A stretch of 64,000 nucleotides of DNA, from NCBI RefSeq assembly GCF_017945865.1, contig NZ_CP072829.1:1674001-1738000 (forward strand), in the 5' to 3' direction. Origin of the DNA: Xiamenia xianingshaonis. GTDB lineage: Bacteria > Actinomycetota > Coriobacteriia > Coriobacteriales > Eggerthellaceae. The notes below the pieces were generated by a model. That model saw only the letters and a program-made list of their open reading frames with translations, did no database searches and was not told where the DNA came from. Shown piece by piece: positions 35,767 to 43,926 of the stretch. Position numbers and translations under genes: made by a program. Position 1 is the stretch's first letter. Every line of letters begins with the position of its first letter.

Positions 35767-36435
35767 TTATTCCGCGATAGCCACGTCGGTGGCCGTGAAC
35801 TTCCCACCCTCGTCGATGGAGCCGGTGACCACCAGCGTGATCTCGTCGGCGATGTCGTCGGACAGCGCTCCTTCGTAGGCGATCGGCAGCGTCGTGCCCG
35901 ATTCGGGATCGACCAGCACGAAGCGCTCGTCGCCCGCGCCGGCGGCTGCCAGCGACCCGGCCTCCACGAACCCGGTCACCTTCACCGGCTTGCCGACCAC
36001 TTCCTCGCCGTAGCCAAGCAGCTGGGCCACGCCCAAGGCCTCAGAGGCGTTCTCGTACTTCGACGGGCACTTCGTCACCAGCTCGGACGCGTTCAGCACA
36101 CCGTTCTCGTCAAGCTTGCCCGTGCAGATGGCCGTGACGCCGTTGCCGAACGTCGCCGACACGCCCCCGGCGTAGCGGACGTTCACCTGTTGGGAGCCGT
36201 CGCCTTCAGGGTCGTAGATGGCAAACGTCAGCACGTTGTCCTTCGTCTCGAACGAATCGTCCACCACGTTGCCGCTGACCTGGATCTTTTGGCCGGCGTA
36301 ATCGCCCGTGGCGGCTTCGGCCACCGAAACCGTGGTGGCAGAGCTCGACCCGCCGACGACGGCGAGCACCACAATGAGCACCATGACGATAACGCCCGTC
36401 ACCGCAATCATGCGGCGCTTCGTTTTCGTGTTCAT
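35767..36435 (-). CDS. ccmE: heme chaperone CcmE, CXXXY type
   Basis: A 222-residue haem chaperone. One N-terminal membrane helix (MIAVTGVIVMVLIVVLAVVG) is followed by an OB-fold domain: KIQVSGNVVDDSF, VLTFAIYDPEGDG, YAGGVSATFGNGVTAICTGK. In classical CcmE the covalent haem ligand is His in HxxxY. Here the aligned motif TKCPSKYENA has Cys at position 123 and Tyr at 127, the CXXXY variant known from some archaea and Desulfovibrio. A second OB-like segment (VKVTGFVEAGSL ... ITLVVTGSIDEG) at residues ~150-222 makes it longer than the usual ~160. AAAGGAG sits 7 bases before ATG. Confidence 0.88.
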   Translation of the reverse strand: MNTKTKRRMIAVTGVIVMVLIVVLAVVGGSSSATTVSVAEAATGDYAGQKIQVSGNVVDDSFETKDNVLTFAIYDPEGDGSQQVNVRYAGGVSATFGNGVTAICTGKLDENGVLNASELVTKCPSKYENASEALGVAQLLGYGEEVVGKPVKVTGFVEAGSLAAAGAGDERFVLVDPESGTTLPIAYEGALSDDIADEITLVVTGSIDEGGKFTATDVAIAE

Positions 36436-36610
36436 AAGCGACTCCTTTCGGGTCGTTTGCGCAAAGTGTCTCCATGGTAGAGGTGCGCGGGACAGGCGGC
36501 GCTCAGGCACGCCAAAGTGCAGACATTTTACGAATCTCCCGCGATGTGCGAACGGGGTTGCGCCGTCTCCAGACAATCCCTATCAATCTTGTAGGGATTA
36601 TGAGACAACG

Positions 36611-36643
36611 AGAGGCCCGCCCCGCGAACCAGGGCGGACCTCT
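36611..36643 (-). terminator. hairpin after the multihaem cytochrome gene
   Basis: A 12-bp stem AGAGGCCCGCCC (36611-36622) / GGGCGGACCTCT (36632-36643) with one mismatch and a 9-base loop, about 35 bases past the stop codon. It may attenuate read-through into ccmE. Confidence 0.55.
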
Positions 36644-36675
36644 TCAAGACAGCGTTTCAAACAGTGCTGCGCAGC

Positions 36676-37416
36676 TTACGCAGGAGCGACTTCGTTCGCA
36701 TCCTTGAACGACAGCCATCCCTCGGGGATGTCGGCGTCCTGGTGGCACTGGGAGCACGCGTTCACCGACGCGCGATGCGCCTTGTGGCAATCGCTGCAGT
36801 TCGTCTCGCCGTGCGGCTCGAGGTGCGGATTGCGCTCCATGTCGGCCGTGGCAGCGACCAGGTCCTTGCGCGTCATGGCCGTGCCGTCGTCGTTGGCGTG
36901 GCACGCCTCGTTCAGGCAGAAGGCCTCCGGCGCGATGCCGCGGGCGGCCGTCAGCTGGTCAAGGCCGCGCTCGGTCGGAACAAGGGCGCCCGTCTTCGTC
37001 TTGACGACTTCGTAGTTGCCCGTGACCCAGTTGATGCCTTCGGTGATCTGCTCGCTGATCTGCGGAACGTGGCAGCTCATGCAGGTCGACTGCGACTCGT
37101 TGGCCTTGTGCGTCACGGCAAGCATGCCGTTGGTCGACGCCACCTCGTTGCCGTACTTGTCAATGCCGGCAACTCCCGCGTCCTGGTCGTAGGTCGCATT
37201 GTAGGGATCCATCGGCGTATGGCAGATGGCGTTGCAGAACGAAGGTTGCTCATGCCAAACCCAGAAGCCGGCACCGGCTGCAATCAGGACGACCGCCACA
37301 ATGCCCACGACGATGGGCCACTTCTTCTTCTTTTTCTGAGGAGCGGCCTCCTTCGTCGAAGAGTCTTTGGCAGTAGCCTCGGCCCCGGCTTCCACTTTGG
37401 TTTCGTCTGCACTCAT
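36676..37416 (-). CDS. membrane-anchored pentahaem cytochrome c, NapC/NrfH-like
   Basis: A 246-residue protein: Lys/Ala-rich cytoplasmic N-terminus, one membrane helix (WPIVVGIVAVVLIAAGAGFW, residues 33-52), then an extracytoplasmic domain with five haem-binding motifs. Three are standard CXXCH (C112, C207, C221). The first is spaced CX3CH (C61 to C65-H66) and the third CX4CH (C167 to C172-H173). The order and the anchor match the NapC/NirT/NrfH quinol-oxidising family, so it probably passes electrons from menaquinol to an extracytoplasmic reductase; no partner reductase is in the window. AAAGGAGG lies 8 bases before ATG at 37416. It is directly upstream of ccmE, which should mature it. Confidence 0.85.
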   Translation of the reverse strand: MSADETKVEAGAEATAKDSSTKEAAPQKKKKKWPIVVGIVAVVLIAAGAGFWVWHEQPSFCNAICHTPMDPYNATYDQDAGVAGIDKYGNEVASTNGMLAVTHKANESQSTCMSCHVPQISEQITEGINWVTGNYEVVKTKTGALVPTERGLDQLTAARGIAPEAFCLNEACHANDDGTAMTRKDLVAATADMERNPHLEPHGETNCSDCHKAHRASVNACSQCHQDADIPEGWLSFKDANEVAPA

Positions 37417-37506
37417 ACTCTTTACCTCCTTTCGCTTCTTCTCGTCTCGAATGTCTCCCGTCGGCAAACATGACGAAGCACATCGCCGATCGGAAATGCG
37501 GTGAAA

Positions 37507-37535
37507 ACAATACCGTATGAATATTAGCCGCGCAA
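37507..37535 (-). promoter_or_regulatory. candidate promoter of the cytochrome-ccm cluster
   Basis: On the minus strand TTGCGC (37535-37530), a 17-base spacer and TATTGT (37512-37507) lie about 90 bases before the cytochrome start. Both boxes are imperfect; an alternative TATAGT occurs further upstream near 37580. Confidence 0.35.
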
Positions 37536-37668
37536 GCGAGATTTTCCTATCACCCAGAAAGGGGGATTTTTTCTCGCAACATACTATAAAACAAGGTGGG
37601 CAGCCCCGCCGCAGAACGCCTTGCCGGCAAAGCCCGTCAGAAATTTGTGTCTGCGCACAAATTAGACG

Positions 37669-37697
37669 TTGACAAACCCCCCGCGATCCAGCAAAAT
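37669..37697 (+). promoter_or_regulatory. promoter of tRNA-Ala
   Basis: A perfect -35 TTGACA (37669-37674), a 17-base spacer and CAAAAT (37692-37697) lie 36 bases before the tRNA 5' end. A small hairpin AATTTGTG/CACAAATT (37642-37663) sits just upstream. Confidence 0.6.
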
Positions 37698-37733
37698 AGT
37701 TAGACGCTGAACGGCCTTAGCCAACAGCAACCC

Positions 37734-37809
37734 GGGGGTGTAGCTCAGCTGGGAGAGCGCCACGTTCGCAACGTGGAAGTCGTGGGTTCGAATCCCATCA
37801 TCTCCACCA
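37734..37809 (+). tRNA. tRNA-Ala, anticodon CGC
   Basis: A 76-base cloverleaf. The acceptor GGGGGTG pairs with CATCTCC and contains the G3:U70 wobble that identifies alanine tRNAs. The D arm GCTCAGCTGGGAGAGC, anticodon stem CCACG/CGTGG with loop TTCGCAA (anticodon CGC, reading GCG), T arm with GGTTCGAATCC and an encoded CCA end are all present. The last 21 bases plus the following G recur 190 bp downstream, marking this gene as an integration target. Confidence 0.95.
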
Positions 37810-37817
37810 GAAACATT

Positions 37818-37848
37818 CAACCTCTCAATCGAGAGGTTGTTTCTTTTT
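37818..37848 (+). terminator. tRNA-Ala terminator
   Basis: A 9-bp stem CAACCTCTC (37818-37826) / GAGAGGTTG (37831-37839) with a 4-base loop, followed by TTTCTTTTT: a typical intrinsic terminator 9 bases after the tRNA. Confidence 0.85.
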
Positions 37849-38008
37849 CGGGGAACTTCGAGGGATTCGAACCCGCGAGGGGAATTCGCGTTAAGAAAAC
37901 GCGAAGCGTTTTCAGCGAATTCGGCCGAGGAGCCGGAGGCGACGAGGTCTCCGCGGGTCCGCCGCAGGCGGAGACGCGCGAATCCCATCATCTCCACCAG
38001 GGAAACCA

Positions 38009-38035
38009 AGCCACTCGAAGCCGAGTGGCTTTTTC
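38009..38035 (+). terminator. second terminator, in the duplicated tRNA 3' unit
   Basis: An 8-bp stem AGCCACTC (38009-38016) / GAGTGGCT (38023-38030) followed by TTTTC. Same position relative to the tRNA end copy as the terminator at 37818, but with a different stem sequence. Confidence 0.75.
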
Positions 38036-38084
38036 TTATCCAAGGCGCTTCGAGGGATTCGAACCCGAGAGGGGAATTCGCTTC

Positions 38085-39417
38085 GGCATATAGGCAAAAA
38101 AGTGTGTAAGGCTCAGTCCGTCGCAAAGGGGTAAGGAGTGCCGTTGTGGAGCTCCGACCAAACCAGGCCTTCTCCCCATCTCGCCGGCGTGCCGCTGTCA
38201 TCGCCAAGCTGTCTTGCGGCTCGGTATCGCCATCTGGCGATATCTTCATCGGTTGGGAATTCTTTGGGCATTCTTGCGAAGGGGATCGGCTCTTCTGACT
38301 CCATATAGCAGAGCCAAAAGACAGCCTTTATTCTATGGTCTATGTTCATGCCGCGATGCGCAGAGAGCATGCGCCTTATGCGTCCGTTCAGGTTTTCGAT
38401 CTTGTTGGATGTTGACGGAACGGGGCCTTCGGCGAGAACATCCTCATCGAGATAGGTGAAAAGCGTCCCCGAGTTGCAGAGCTCCGTGAGAACGCGCCTC
38501 GCCTTCCTGAGCTTTTCGTGCTTGTGCTTGCGACGGTCGGCCTCGGACCGCTCCTTCAAGAACTCCTCGTAATCTGTGCACCACCTCTGGAAGCGCGCCA
38601 TCCATACGGCCGCCTCCGTGCTGGTTTTGACATGCATGAGATCCTTGGCGACCGCGTACAGGTCGACCCCCGCCTGCGTTTTCGGGCGCGCGGTGGTGCA
38701 CCTTTTGACCTGGCAGAACGCATGGAAGGTGCACCTTTGCATGCGAGTGTTCGGCCAGAAGGCGCGCATGGCCTTTCCGATTCCTCCCGCCCCGTCGCAC
38801 ACAAGGACGTCTGGAGGGGCGATCCTCTGCATGAGGCATCCCCAGTCCTTGGAGTTCTCGGACTTCGCCAGGTGGCAGCCGACGACATGCCTCTCGGCTA
38901 AGGCTATAAGGATTACCGCCTTGTTGCGAACGAGCCATATGCCGTCCATATAGATGACGTGATGGACCTCGTCGCAAACGGGAAGGATCGGCCATATCCT
39001 CCAGAACGCGGACGTCTTGTCCCGGAAGGTCCTTGCGGCCATCCCGAGCTCGCTTTGGGCAAACTTGCCCAAAAGCCATCCGACGAACGCTTTAAGCCAT
39101 CTTGCGGTGGTGTCGTTCCTCCTGACGCTGGAGCCTCCGCACAAGGCGCATCTCCACCTCTGCCTCCCGGCTTTGGTGAATCCGTTCTTTGACATTTTGC
39201 TGCCGCAAATGCTGCATTTTGAGATAGACACCGCTCACCCCTGTCCATAACTGACTTTTTCTTGGAAAAAGCTTGCCTGAACAGGGACGTCAAGTCAGAA
39301 TCCTACACACTTTTCTGCCTATATGAAAGTCGAGCGGCATCGACTTCAGAGGCATCTATTTGGTATCCGAACAGGGAAAACAGCATGAATTCTTACACAC
39401 TTTTCTGCCTATATCCC
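38085..39417 (-). mobile_element. IS1249-like insertion sequence with a duplicated right end
   Basis: The left terminal repeat GGCATATAGGCAAAAAAGTG (continuing TGTAAGG) at 38085-38111 matches, inverted, the right end CTTACACACTTTTCTGCC continuing TATATCCC at 39392-39417. An exact 8-bp target duplication TTCGCTTC flanks the whole at 38077-38084 and 39418-39425, which fixes the ends. A second, internal right end (CCTACACACTTTTCTGCC TATAT) lies at 39302-39324, 93 bp inside, and both right ends are preceded by GAACAGGGA. The transposase frame is intact, so the element may be active. Confidence 0.85.
38113..39231 (-). CDS. IS1249-type (IS256-like, MULE) transposase
   Basis: A 372-residue DDE transposase. 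The N-terminus has a zinc-binding knuckle pair (KCSICGSKM and WRCALCGGSSV), followed by a helix-turn-helix-like part. The catalytic core has YMDGIWLV (first Asp) and DVLVCDGAGGIGKAMRAF (second Asp). The CHxxH-like part FHAFCQVKRCT and a C-terminal helical segment IENLNGRIRRMLSAHRGMNI with the probable catalytic Glu complete it. No frameshift or internal stop is present. Coding starts 71 bases inside the inner right terminal repeat. Confidence 0.9.
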   Translation of the reverse strand: MSISKCSICGSKMSKNGFTKAGRQRWRCALCGGSSVRRNDTTARWLKAFVGWLLGKFAQSELGMAARTFRDKTSAFWRIWPILPVCDEVHHVIYMDGIWLVRNKAVILIALAERHVVGCHLAKSENSKDWGCLMQRIAPPDVLVCDGAGGIGKAMRAFWPNTRMQRCTFHAFCQVKRCTTARPKTQAGVDLYAVAKDLMHVKTSTEAAVWMARFQRWCTDYEEFLKERSEADRRKHKHEKLRKARRVLTELCNSGTLFTYLDEDVLAEGPVPSTSNKIENLNGRIRRMLSAHRGMNIDHRIKAVFWLCYMESEEPIPFARMPKEFPTDEDIARWRYRAARQLGDDSGTPARWGEGLVWSELHNGTPYPFATD

Positions 39418-39433
39418 TTCGCTTCGCGCTTCC

Positions 39434-39556
39434 ATGGCTTTTGGCATGACCTTTTATAAGGAGCAGGCTGATTTGGAAAAGCTGACTACGCTGACTGACG
39501 AACTCATGTATTATGAAAAAAGCATGGAGAGGATCGGATTGCTGACATACCTTTAA
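39434..39556 (+). pseudogene. 40-residue remnant of an acquired gene
   Basis: A short open frame (starts MAFGMTFYKEQADLEKLTTL and ends [10 protein letters not shown]) whose frame stays open leftward into the IS end. It ends 13 bases before the histidine kinase start. It is AT-richer than the neighbourhood, with the same codon style as the kinase, and looks like the C-terminal end of a larger protein that came in with it. I do not recognise the family. Confidence 0.4.
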
Positions 39557-39569
39557 GAGAGGGCGCCCC

Positions 39570-42089
39570 ATGAAAACGAGAGTAGACGACGCCATTGCCC
39601 GGTTTTCGGCAGTTATATTAGAGACGGACGACATCAGTGAACATGTGCAGGAGCTACTGGACTGCGTGCGGGAGCAGTACGGATTCGATGTGGTGTACCT
39701 TCTGAAGAAAATCAAGTGGGACAATACGTTCACCTTCGCATACGCCAGCGTCAGCGACCCGAAGTATGACAACCGGGGCGTGCATATGCAGCTGGATGAA
39801 GAGGATTACGAAAAGGCTCTTCACATGTATGACGACTCCCCTCTCTGTGCGTACAACGTGGATTCGATACGGGGGTATGAAATATCGGACTGCATCATGC
39901 ACTATGGGTTTGTCCGAAAGAAAACCCATAGCTATGACGGCTCCGTCGGCTTTCAGTGTTTTACGCCCCATGACTGGACGGAAGAAGAAAAAGCGGCGCT
40001 GCTGAAACTGGGAAAGCTGTTCAAGATGATCTTCAGCGTACCTCTCGCGGAAGGGGTGAATGAACATCTTTACGCGACGCTGGAACAGGAGCGAAGGCAA
40101 TACCGGGATGCGCTGGTGCAGGGCTCGGAGTACAGCTTTTCTTTTGAAGTTTCCGGAGGATTGATCCGGGAAAAAATCGTGACAGCCCACAACAAGAATC
40201 TGGTCGCGTCCCTGGGGCTCTCCCTTCCGGTGGACTATGACACGTTCAACAACAAGTTTCTGGAGAAGAACCAGATCCGCCTGTTAGATGACGACATGGC
40301 CGGCTGTTTCTCCTGCGCCGGGCTGACGGAACTGTTTGAAAAAGGGATTTTAAATCCGGAAACGGAATATTACAGCCCCGTTGAGGATGCCTACATGCGG
40401 GTCTCCATCTTCATGCACCAGGACAAAGAGACAGACCAGATCCACGGGCTGTTCATAGCGTCGGACATTACCGAAGCGAAACAGAAGCGGCAGAAACAGA
40501 AGCAGGCCCTTCAGGCCGCTTTAGAGGCGGCCAAGCACGCCAGCGCGGCAAAGTCCAGCTTCTTGGCCAACATGAGCCACGACATCCGGACGCCAATGAA
40601 CGGCATTATCGGCATGACCGCCATTGCCGGAACCCATTTGGACGACAAAGAGCGGGTTTCAGACTGCCTTTCTAAAATCATGGTTGCCAGCAAGCATCTG
40701 CTGGGACTGCTCAACGAAGTGCTGGACATGAGCAAAATCGAATCCGGCAAAATCGAATTGCAGGACGAAGAACTCAGCCTGCCGGATTTAGTGGACGATT
40801 TGATTACGATGGTGAAGCCCCAAATCGAGACGAAGCACCATGAATTCTCAGTTTCGGTCAGAGGAATCAAACACGAGAAGGTCATTGGCGACAGCCAGCG
40901 GATACGACAGGTATTTTTAAACTTGTTGAGCAATTCCATCAAATATACGCCAGAGGGTGGAAAGATACAGTTGATCCTCTCTGAAAAACCGATCCACCGA
41001 AAAGATCTGGGCTGCTATGAAATTGCCATTGAAGACAATGGCATTGGCATGAGCAAAGAGTTTTTGGAGCATTTGTATGAACCTTTTGCCAGGGCGGAAG
41101 ACAGCCGGATGGCGAACGTTCAGGGAACGGGACTGGGAATGGTGATCACCCAGAATATCGTCCAGCTTATGAACGGAAGGATAGACGTAAAGAGCGAGCT
41201 GGACAAAGGCACCATATTTACCGTAACGATTTTCCTGAAGCTTCAGGAAGAAGAAGCCGTTTCCTATGACAAGCTGATCGATCTGCCAATTCTGGTCGTG
41301 GACGATGATTTGACGACCTGCGAGTCCACCTGCGATATGCTGAGCGACCTTGGCATGCTGGGCGAATACGTACTCTGCGGCAAGGATGCGGTACAACGCG
41401 TTGTGACCCGCCACGAAGCAGAGGATGATTTCTTCGCGGTCATTCTTGATTGGAAAATGCCGGAAATGGACGGCGTGGAGGTTACCAGAGAAATTCGCAA
41501 GCAGGTTGGGGAGGACGTGCCGATTATCATTATTTCGGCTTACGACTGGTCCGAAATTGAAGTTTCGGCAAGAGCGGCCGGAGCCAATGCGTTCCTCAGC
41601 AAGCCTTTGTTCAAATCGAAAATGGTTTACCTCTTCAAAGAGCTTCTTGGAAACAAGAATCAGCTGCAGGGCCTGTCTGCGCTTAATGTGATCCAAAAGG
41701 ACAACTTTAGCGGCATACGGGCACTGTTGGTGGAAGACAATCCGCTGAGCGCAGAAGTAGCGCGCGAAATCCTTGGCATGGCAGGTCTCACGATCGAATA
41801 TGCAAAAGACGGAAAAGAAGCCCTTGATAGAATGACCGTGGCTGAGGCGGGCTATTACGACATTGTGTTCATGGATATTCAGATGCCGATCATGACCGGC
41901 CATGAGGCTACCCGGGCCATCCGCAGCCTGCCCGGCGACTATCCCCAGCAGGTGCCGATCATTGCCATGACGGCAAACGCCTTTGTTGAGGACGTGCAGG
42001 CCTGCAAGGATGCTGGAATGAACGAGCACATTGCAAAGCCTCTGGATTTTGACCAGCTGTTCAAAGTTCTGAACAAGTGGCTTGGATAG
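39570..42089 (+). CDS. soluble hybrid sensor histidine kinase with two receiver domains
   Basis: An 839-residue signalling protein without membrane helices. Residues ~1-165 resemble a GAF-type sensor and ~180-305 a PAS-like domain. A short coiled coil ([20 protein letters not shown]) leads to HisKA with [16 protein letters not shown] (His337) and HATPase_c ([26 protein letters not shown]). Two receivers follow: REC1 with [11 protein letters not shown] (Asp627) and REC2 with [11 protein letters not shown] (Asp769), each with its conserved Lys (SKPLF, AKPLD). No Hpt domain or output regulator is nearby. Base composition and codon use are clearly AT-richer than the flanking genes and resemble Clostridia, so it was probably acquired. 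Its 3' end overlaps the end of a truncated transporter. Confidence 0.9.
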   Translation: MKTRVDDAIARFSAVILETDDISEHVQELLDCVREQYGFDVVYLLKKIKWDNTFTFAYASVSDPKYDNRGVHMQLDEEDYEKALHMYDDSPLCAYNVDSIRGYEISDCIMHYGFVRKKTHSYDGSVGFQCFTPHDWTEEEKAALLKLGKLFKMIFSVPLAEGVNEHLYATLEQERRQYRDALVQGSEYSFSFEVSGGLIREKIVTAHNKNLVASLGLSLPVDYDTFNNKFLEKNQIRLLDDDMAGCFSCAGLTELFEKGILNPETEYYSPVEDAYMRVSIFMHQDKETDQIHGLFIASDITEAKQKRQKQKQALQAALEAAKHASAAKSSFLANMSHDIRTPMNGIIGMTAIAGTHLDDKERVSDCLSKIMVASKHLLGLLNEVLDMSKIESGKIELQDEELSLPDLVDDLITMVKPQIETKHHEFSVSVRGIKHEKVIGDSQRIRQVFLNLLSNSIKYTPEGGKIQLILSEKPIHRKDLGCYEIAIEDNGIGMSKEFLEHLYEPFARAEDSRMANVQGTGLGMVITQNIVQLMNGRIDVKSELDKGTIFTVTIFLKLQEEEAVSYDKLIDLPILVVDDDLTTCESTCDMLSDLGMLGEYVLCGKDAVQRVVTRHEAEDDFFAVILDWKMPEMDGVEVTREIRKQVGEDVPIIIISAYDWSEIEVSARAAGANAFLSKPLFKSKMVYLFKELLGNKNQLQGLSALNVIQKDNFSGIRALLVEDNPLSAEVAREILGMAGLTIEYAKDGKEALDRMTVAEAGYYDIVFMDIQMPIMTGHEATRAIRSLPGDYPQQVPIIAMTANAFVEDVQACKDAGMNEHIAKPLDFDQLFKVLNKWLG

Positions 42090-43164
42090 CGTCTCTCATT
42101 GAGCCGAATGCCAGAAGCCGATAGGCCATGAAATCATAAGCCACGTGCGCCTGGCCATAGGTCGTCTTGATGAAGGTGGTGTTCACCGTGGCATATCCGC
42201 CGTACAGGACGCCCTCGAAGAACAGGGCAACAGCCAGCAGCAGGATGCTCTGCGCCACGTACGCCGCAACCAGGGCCACGCCGATCGCGATGCCGGCAAC
42301 TGCAAGGGCGACCAGCGTGCGGTCGCGCCCGATGCGGTCATAGGCAGTGCCGACGATGGGCCGCCCACAGCCATTGCCGATCGACAAAGCTCCAACAGCC
42401 GCCGAGCAGAAGGCAACATCGGCGCCGATCGAGGCCATGATCGGCGCCGTTTGGGCGATGACGGCGGCAGCGCCTCCCATCACGAGCACGCGCCAGAGCG
42501 CAAACGTCCAGAACGAAGGCGATCGCAACATTTGGCCCCCGGTCAAGGTCACCCCGGTTTCCACGGCATTCGCCTTCGGCTTCGCGGGCGCCTTCTGGTC
42601 GGGCATGCGCAGAAAGTGCATCGAGACGGCTGCCAGCATCACGGCGAGCGCCGCAAGGATCGCAAAGGCCCCGCGCCAGCCCACGGGCGACGCTATCAGC
42701 AAGCTGACCGCAGACCCCAGCACCATGGCGCCCATGCCGAATCCCATCAGCAAGACGCCGCCGGCAAAGCCCGTGCCGTCGCTGAAATGCGCGAACACCA
42801 CGGAGGTCCACAGGTTGTAGCAAAGCCCGGTTCCGAAACCGCAGAACACGCCATAGAAGATGTAGAGCTGCCAAAGCTCGGTCACGTTCGAAGACAGGAT
42901 GAACCCGCAAGCGATCAGCGCAATGCCCATGGCAAAGCACGACCGCGGCGGAAAGCGGTTCATGAGCCAGCCGCACGAGAGCATGCCGCACGACCACATG
43001 ACCATCGAGATCGAGAACGTCGTGGCGGTCTCCGAACGCGTCCAGCCGAATTCGGCTTCCAAGGGCGCGACGAAGATGGACCACGCATAGATAAGCCCCA
43101 GCACGAGCATGACAATGGTGCCGCACACAAGCACGGCGTATCGCTGGACATTGGGGTTCTGCAT
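42061..43164 (-). pseudogene. OFA-type MFS transporter, 3' truncated
   Basis: Minus-strand gene for a transporter of the oxalate/formate antiporter group. It begins MQNPNVQRYAVLVCGTIVML and contains VFCGFGTGLCYNLWTSVVFA and ALSIGNGCGRPIVGTAYDRI. Ten membrane helices can be counted instead of twelve. Family resemblance runs through YGQAHVAYDF and LLAFGSM (family LAFGxGS, start of helix 11). It then breaks off into [11 protein letters not shown], encoded by the antisense of the kinase 3' end. The frame (367 residues) therefore lacks helices 11-12 and is probably non-functional. The start at 43164 has AGAGG upstream; a GTG two codons earlier is also possible. Confidence 0.8.
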
Positions 43165-43392
43165 GGTCACGTTCCTCTCTTAGGAGAGATAGAAGGAAAA
43201 ACTTCCATTTCTCGAAACAGGCGCCCGTCGATTGCTCCGTCGCGGTTATCTCCTGTCGCAACGGCATTATAGGGGCTTCAACATCATAGCGGCTTCAACA
43301 TTCTGATGTACCATCGTTTTGGCGCCCAGCCAACCGAGGGAAACACTGGCTGCGGCGGCACGCGAAGCAACCTGACGGCGAAAGGATCGACC

Positions 43393-43926
43393 ATGATAAC
43401 CAACGAGCGCGACGCGCGGGAAGAATCGGCGTTGGACATTGCGAAGAAGATGCTGGTGGCGGCGCGCACGGCCCCGAAAGGCAAAGGCGTCGACATCGTC
43501 GAATGCGCCGTGGTGGCAGGCGACGACAAAGAGACGCTGGCGGCGGAGATGGAGGCGTACAGCGCCGAAACCGGCTTCAAGTTCCTGCTGCGCGACGCCG
43601 ACAACGTGCGCCAAAGCCAGTGCGTGGTCATCGTGGGCACGCGTCACCAGGCACAGGGCCTGAACTGCGGCCACTGCGGCTTTCCCACCTGCAGCGACAA
43701 GCCCGAAGCGACGCCGTGCGAAGTGAACAGCGTGGACGTGGGCATCGCCCTCGGCTCGGCCGTTGCGCTCGCCGCCGACTTTCGCGCAGACAGCCGCATC
43801 ATGTTCTCGGCCGGCATGGCCGCCCAGCGCCTGGGGTGGCTCGGCGAGGACGTTCGCGAGGTCTACGCCATTCCGGTCAGCATCTCCTCCAAAAGCCCCT
43901 TCTTCGACCGCCCTTCCCGAAAATGA
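43393..43926 (+). CDS. DUF2148 ferredoxin domain-containing protein
   Basis: A 177-residue protein of the DUF2148 family. The N-terminal part reads ALDIAKKMLVAARTAPKGKG and VDIVECAVVAGDDKETLAAE. The cysteine cluster LNCGHCGFPTCSDKPEATPC supplies four cysteines for a probable iron-sulfur cluster, and the C-terminus (GMAAQRLGWLGEDVREVYAI) resembles nitroreductase-like sequence seen in the family. Found mainly in anaerobes; the reaction is unknown. AAAGGA lies 7 bases before ATG at 43393. Its upstream region holds two copies of GGCTTCAACAT, 17 bp apart, and a half-copy of the GGGAAAC element. Confidence 0.85.
   Translation: MITNERDAREESALDIAKKMLVAARTAPKGKGVDIVECAVVAGDDKETLAAEMEAYSAETGFKFLLRDADNVRQSQCVVIVGTRHQAQGLNCGHCGFPTCSDKPEATPCEVNSVDVGIALGSAVALAADFRADSRIMFSAGMAAQRLGWLGEDVREVYAIPVSISSKSPFFDRPSRK

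Larger units (their letters stand above)
37789..38084 (+). repeat. tandem ~190-bp repeat derived from the tRNA-Ala 3' end
   Basis: The 22-base tRNA end CGAATCCCATCATCTCCACC plus AG occurs at 37789-37810 and again at 37979-38000. Each copy is followed by its own T-tailed hairpin (37818-37848 and 38009-38035) and then by CTTCGAGGGATTCGAACCCG at 37857 and 38048, leading into GAGGGGAATTCGC. The period is 190-191 bp. Sequence inside the hairpins has diverged while the flanks are nearly identical. The second copy is cut by the IS element at 38085. The motif GGGATTCGAACCC is the T-arm read in reverse. No gene is supported here. Confidence 0.8.

Noticed and set aside
37789-38084. Possible CRISPR-like array
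   Set aside because: Only two units with a 190-bp period, made of tRNA 3' end and terminator; no short regular repeats or spacers and no cas genes.
37662-38249. Open frames on both strands across the tRNA-derived repeats, with recurring SRDSNPRGEF-like or GGDDGIRTHDF-like peptides
   Set aside because: They are translations of tRNA T-arm and terminator sequence and its duplicate. Such peptides are a known annotation artefact and have no ribosome sites.
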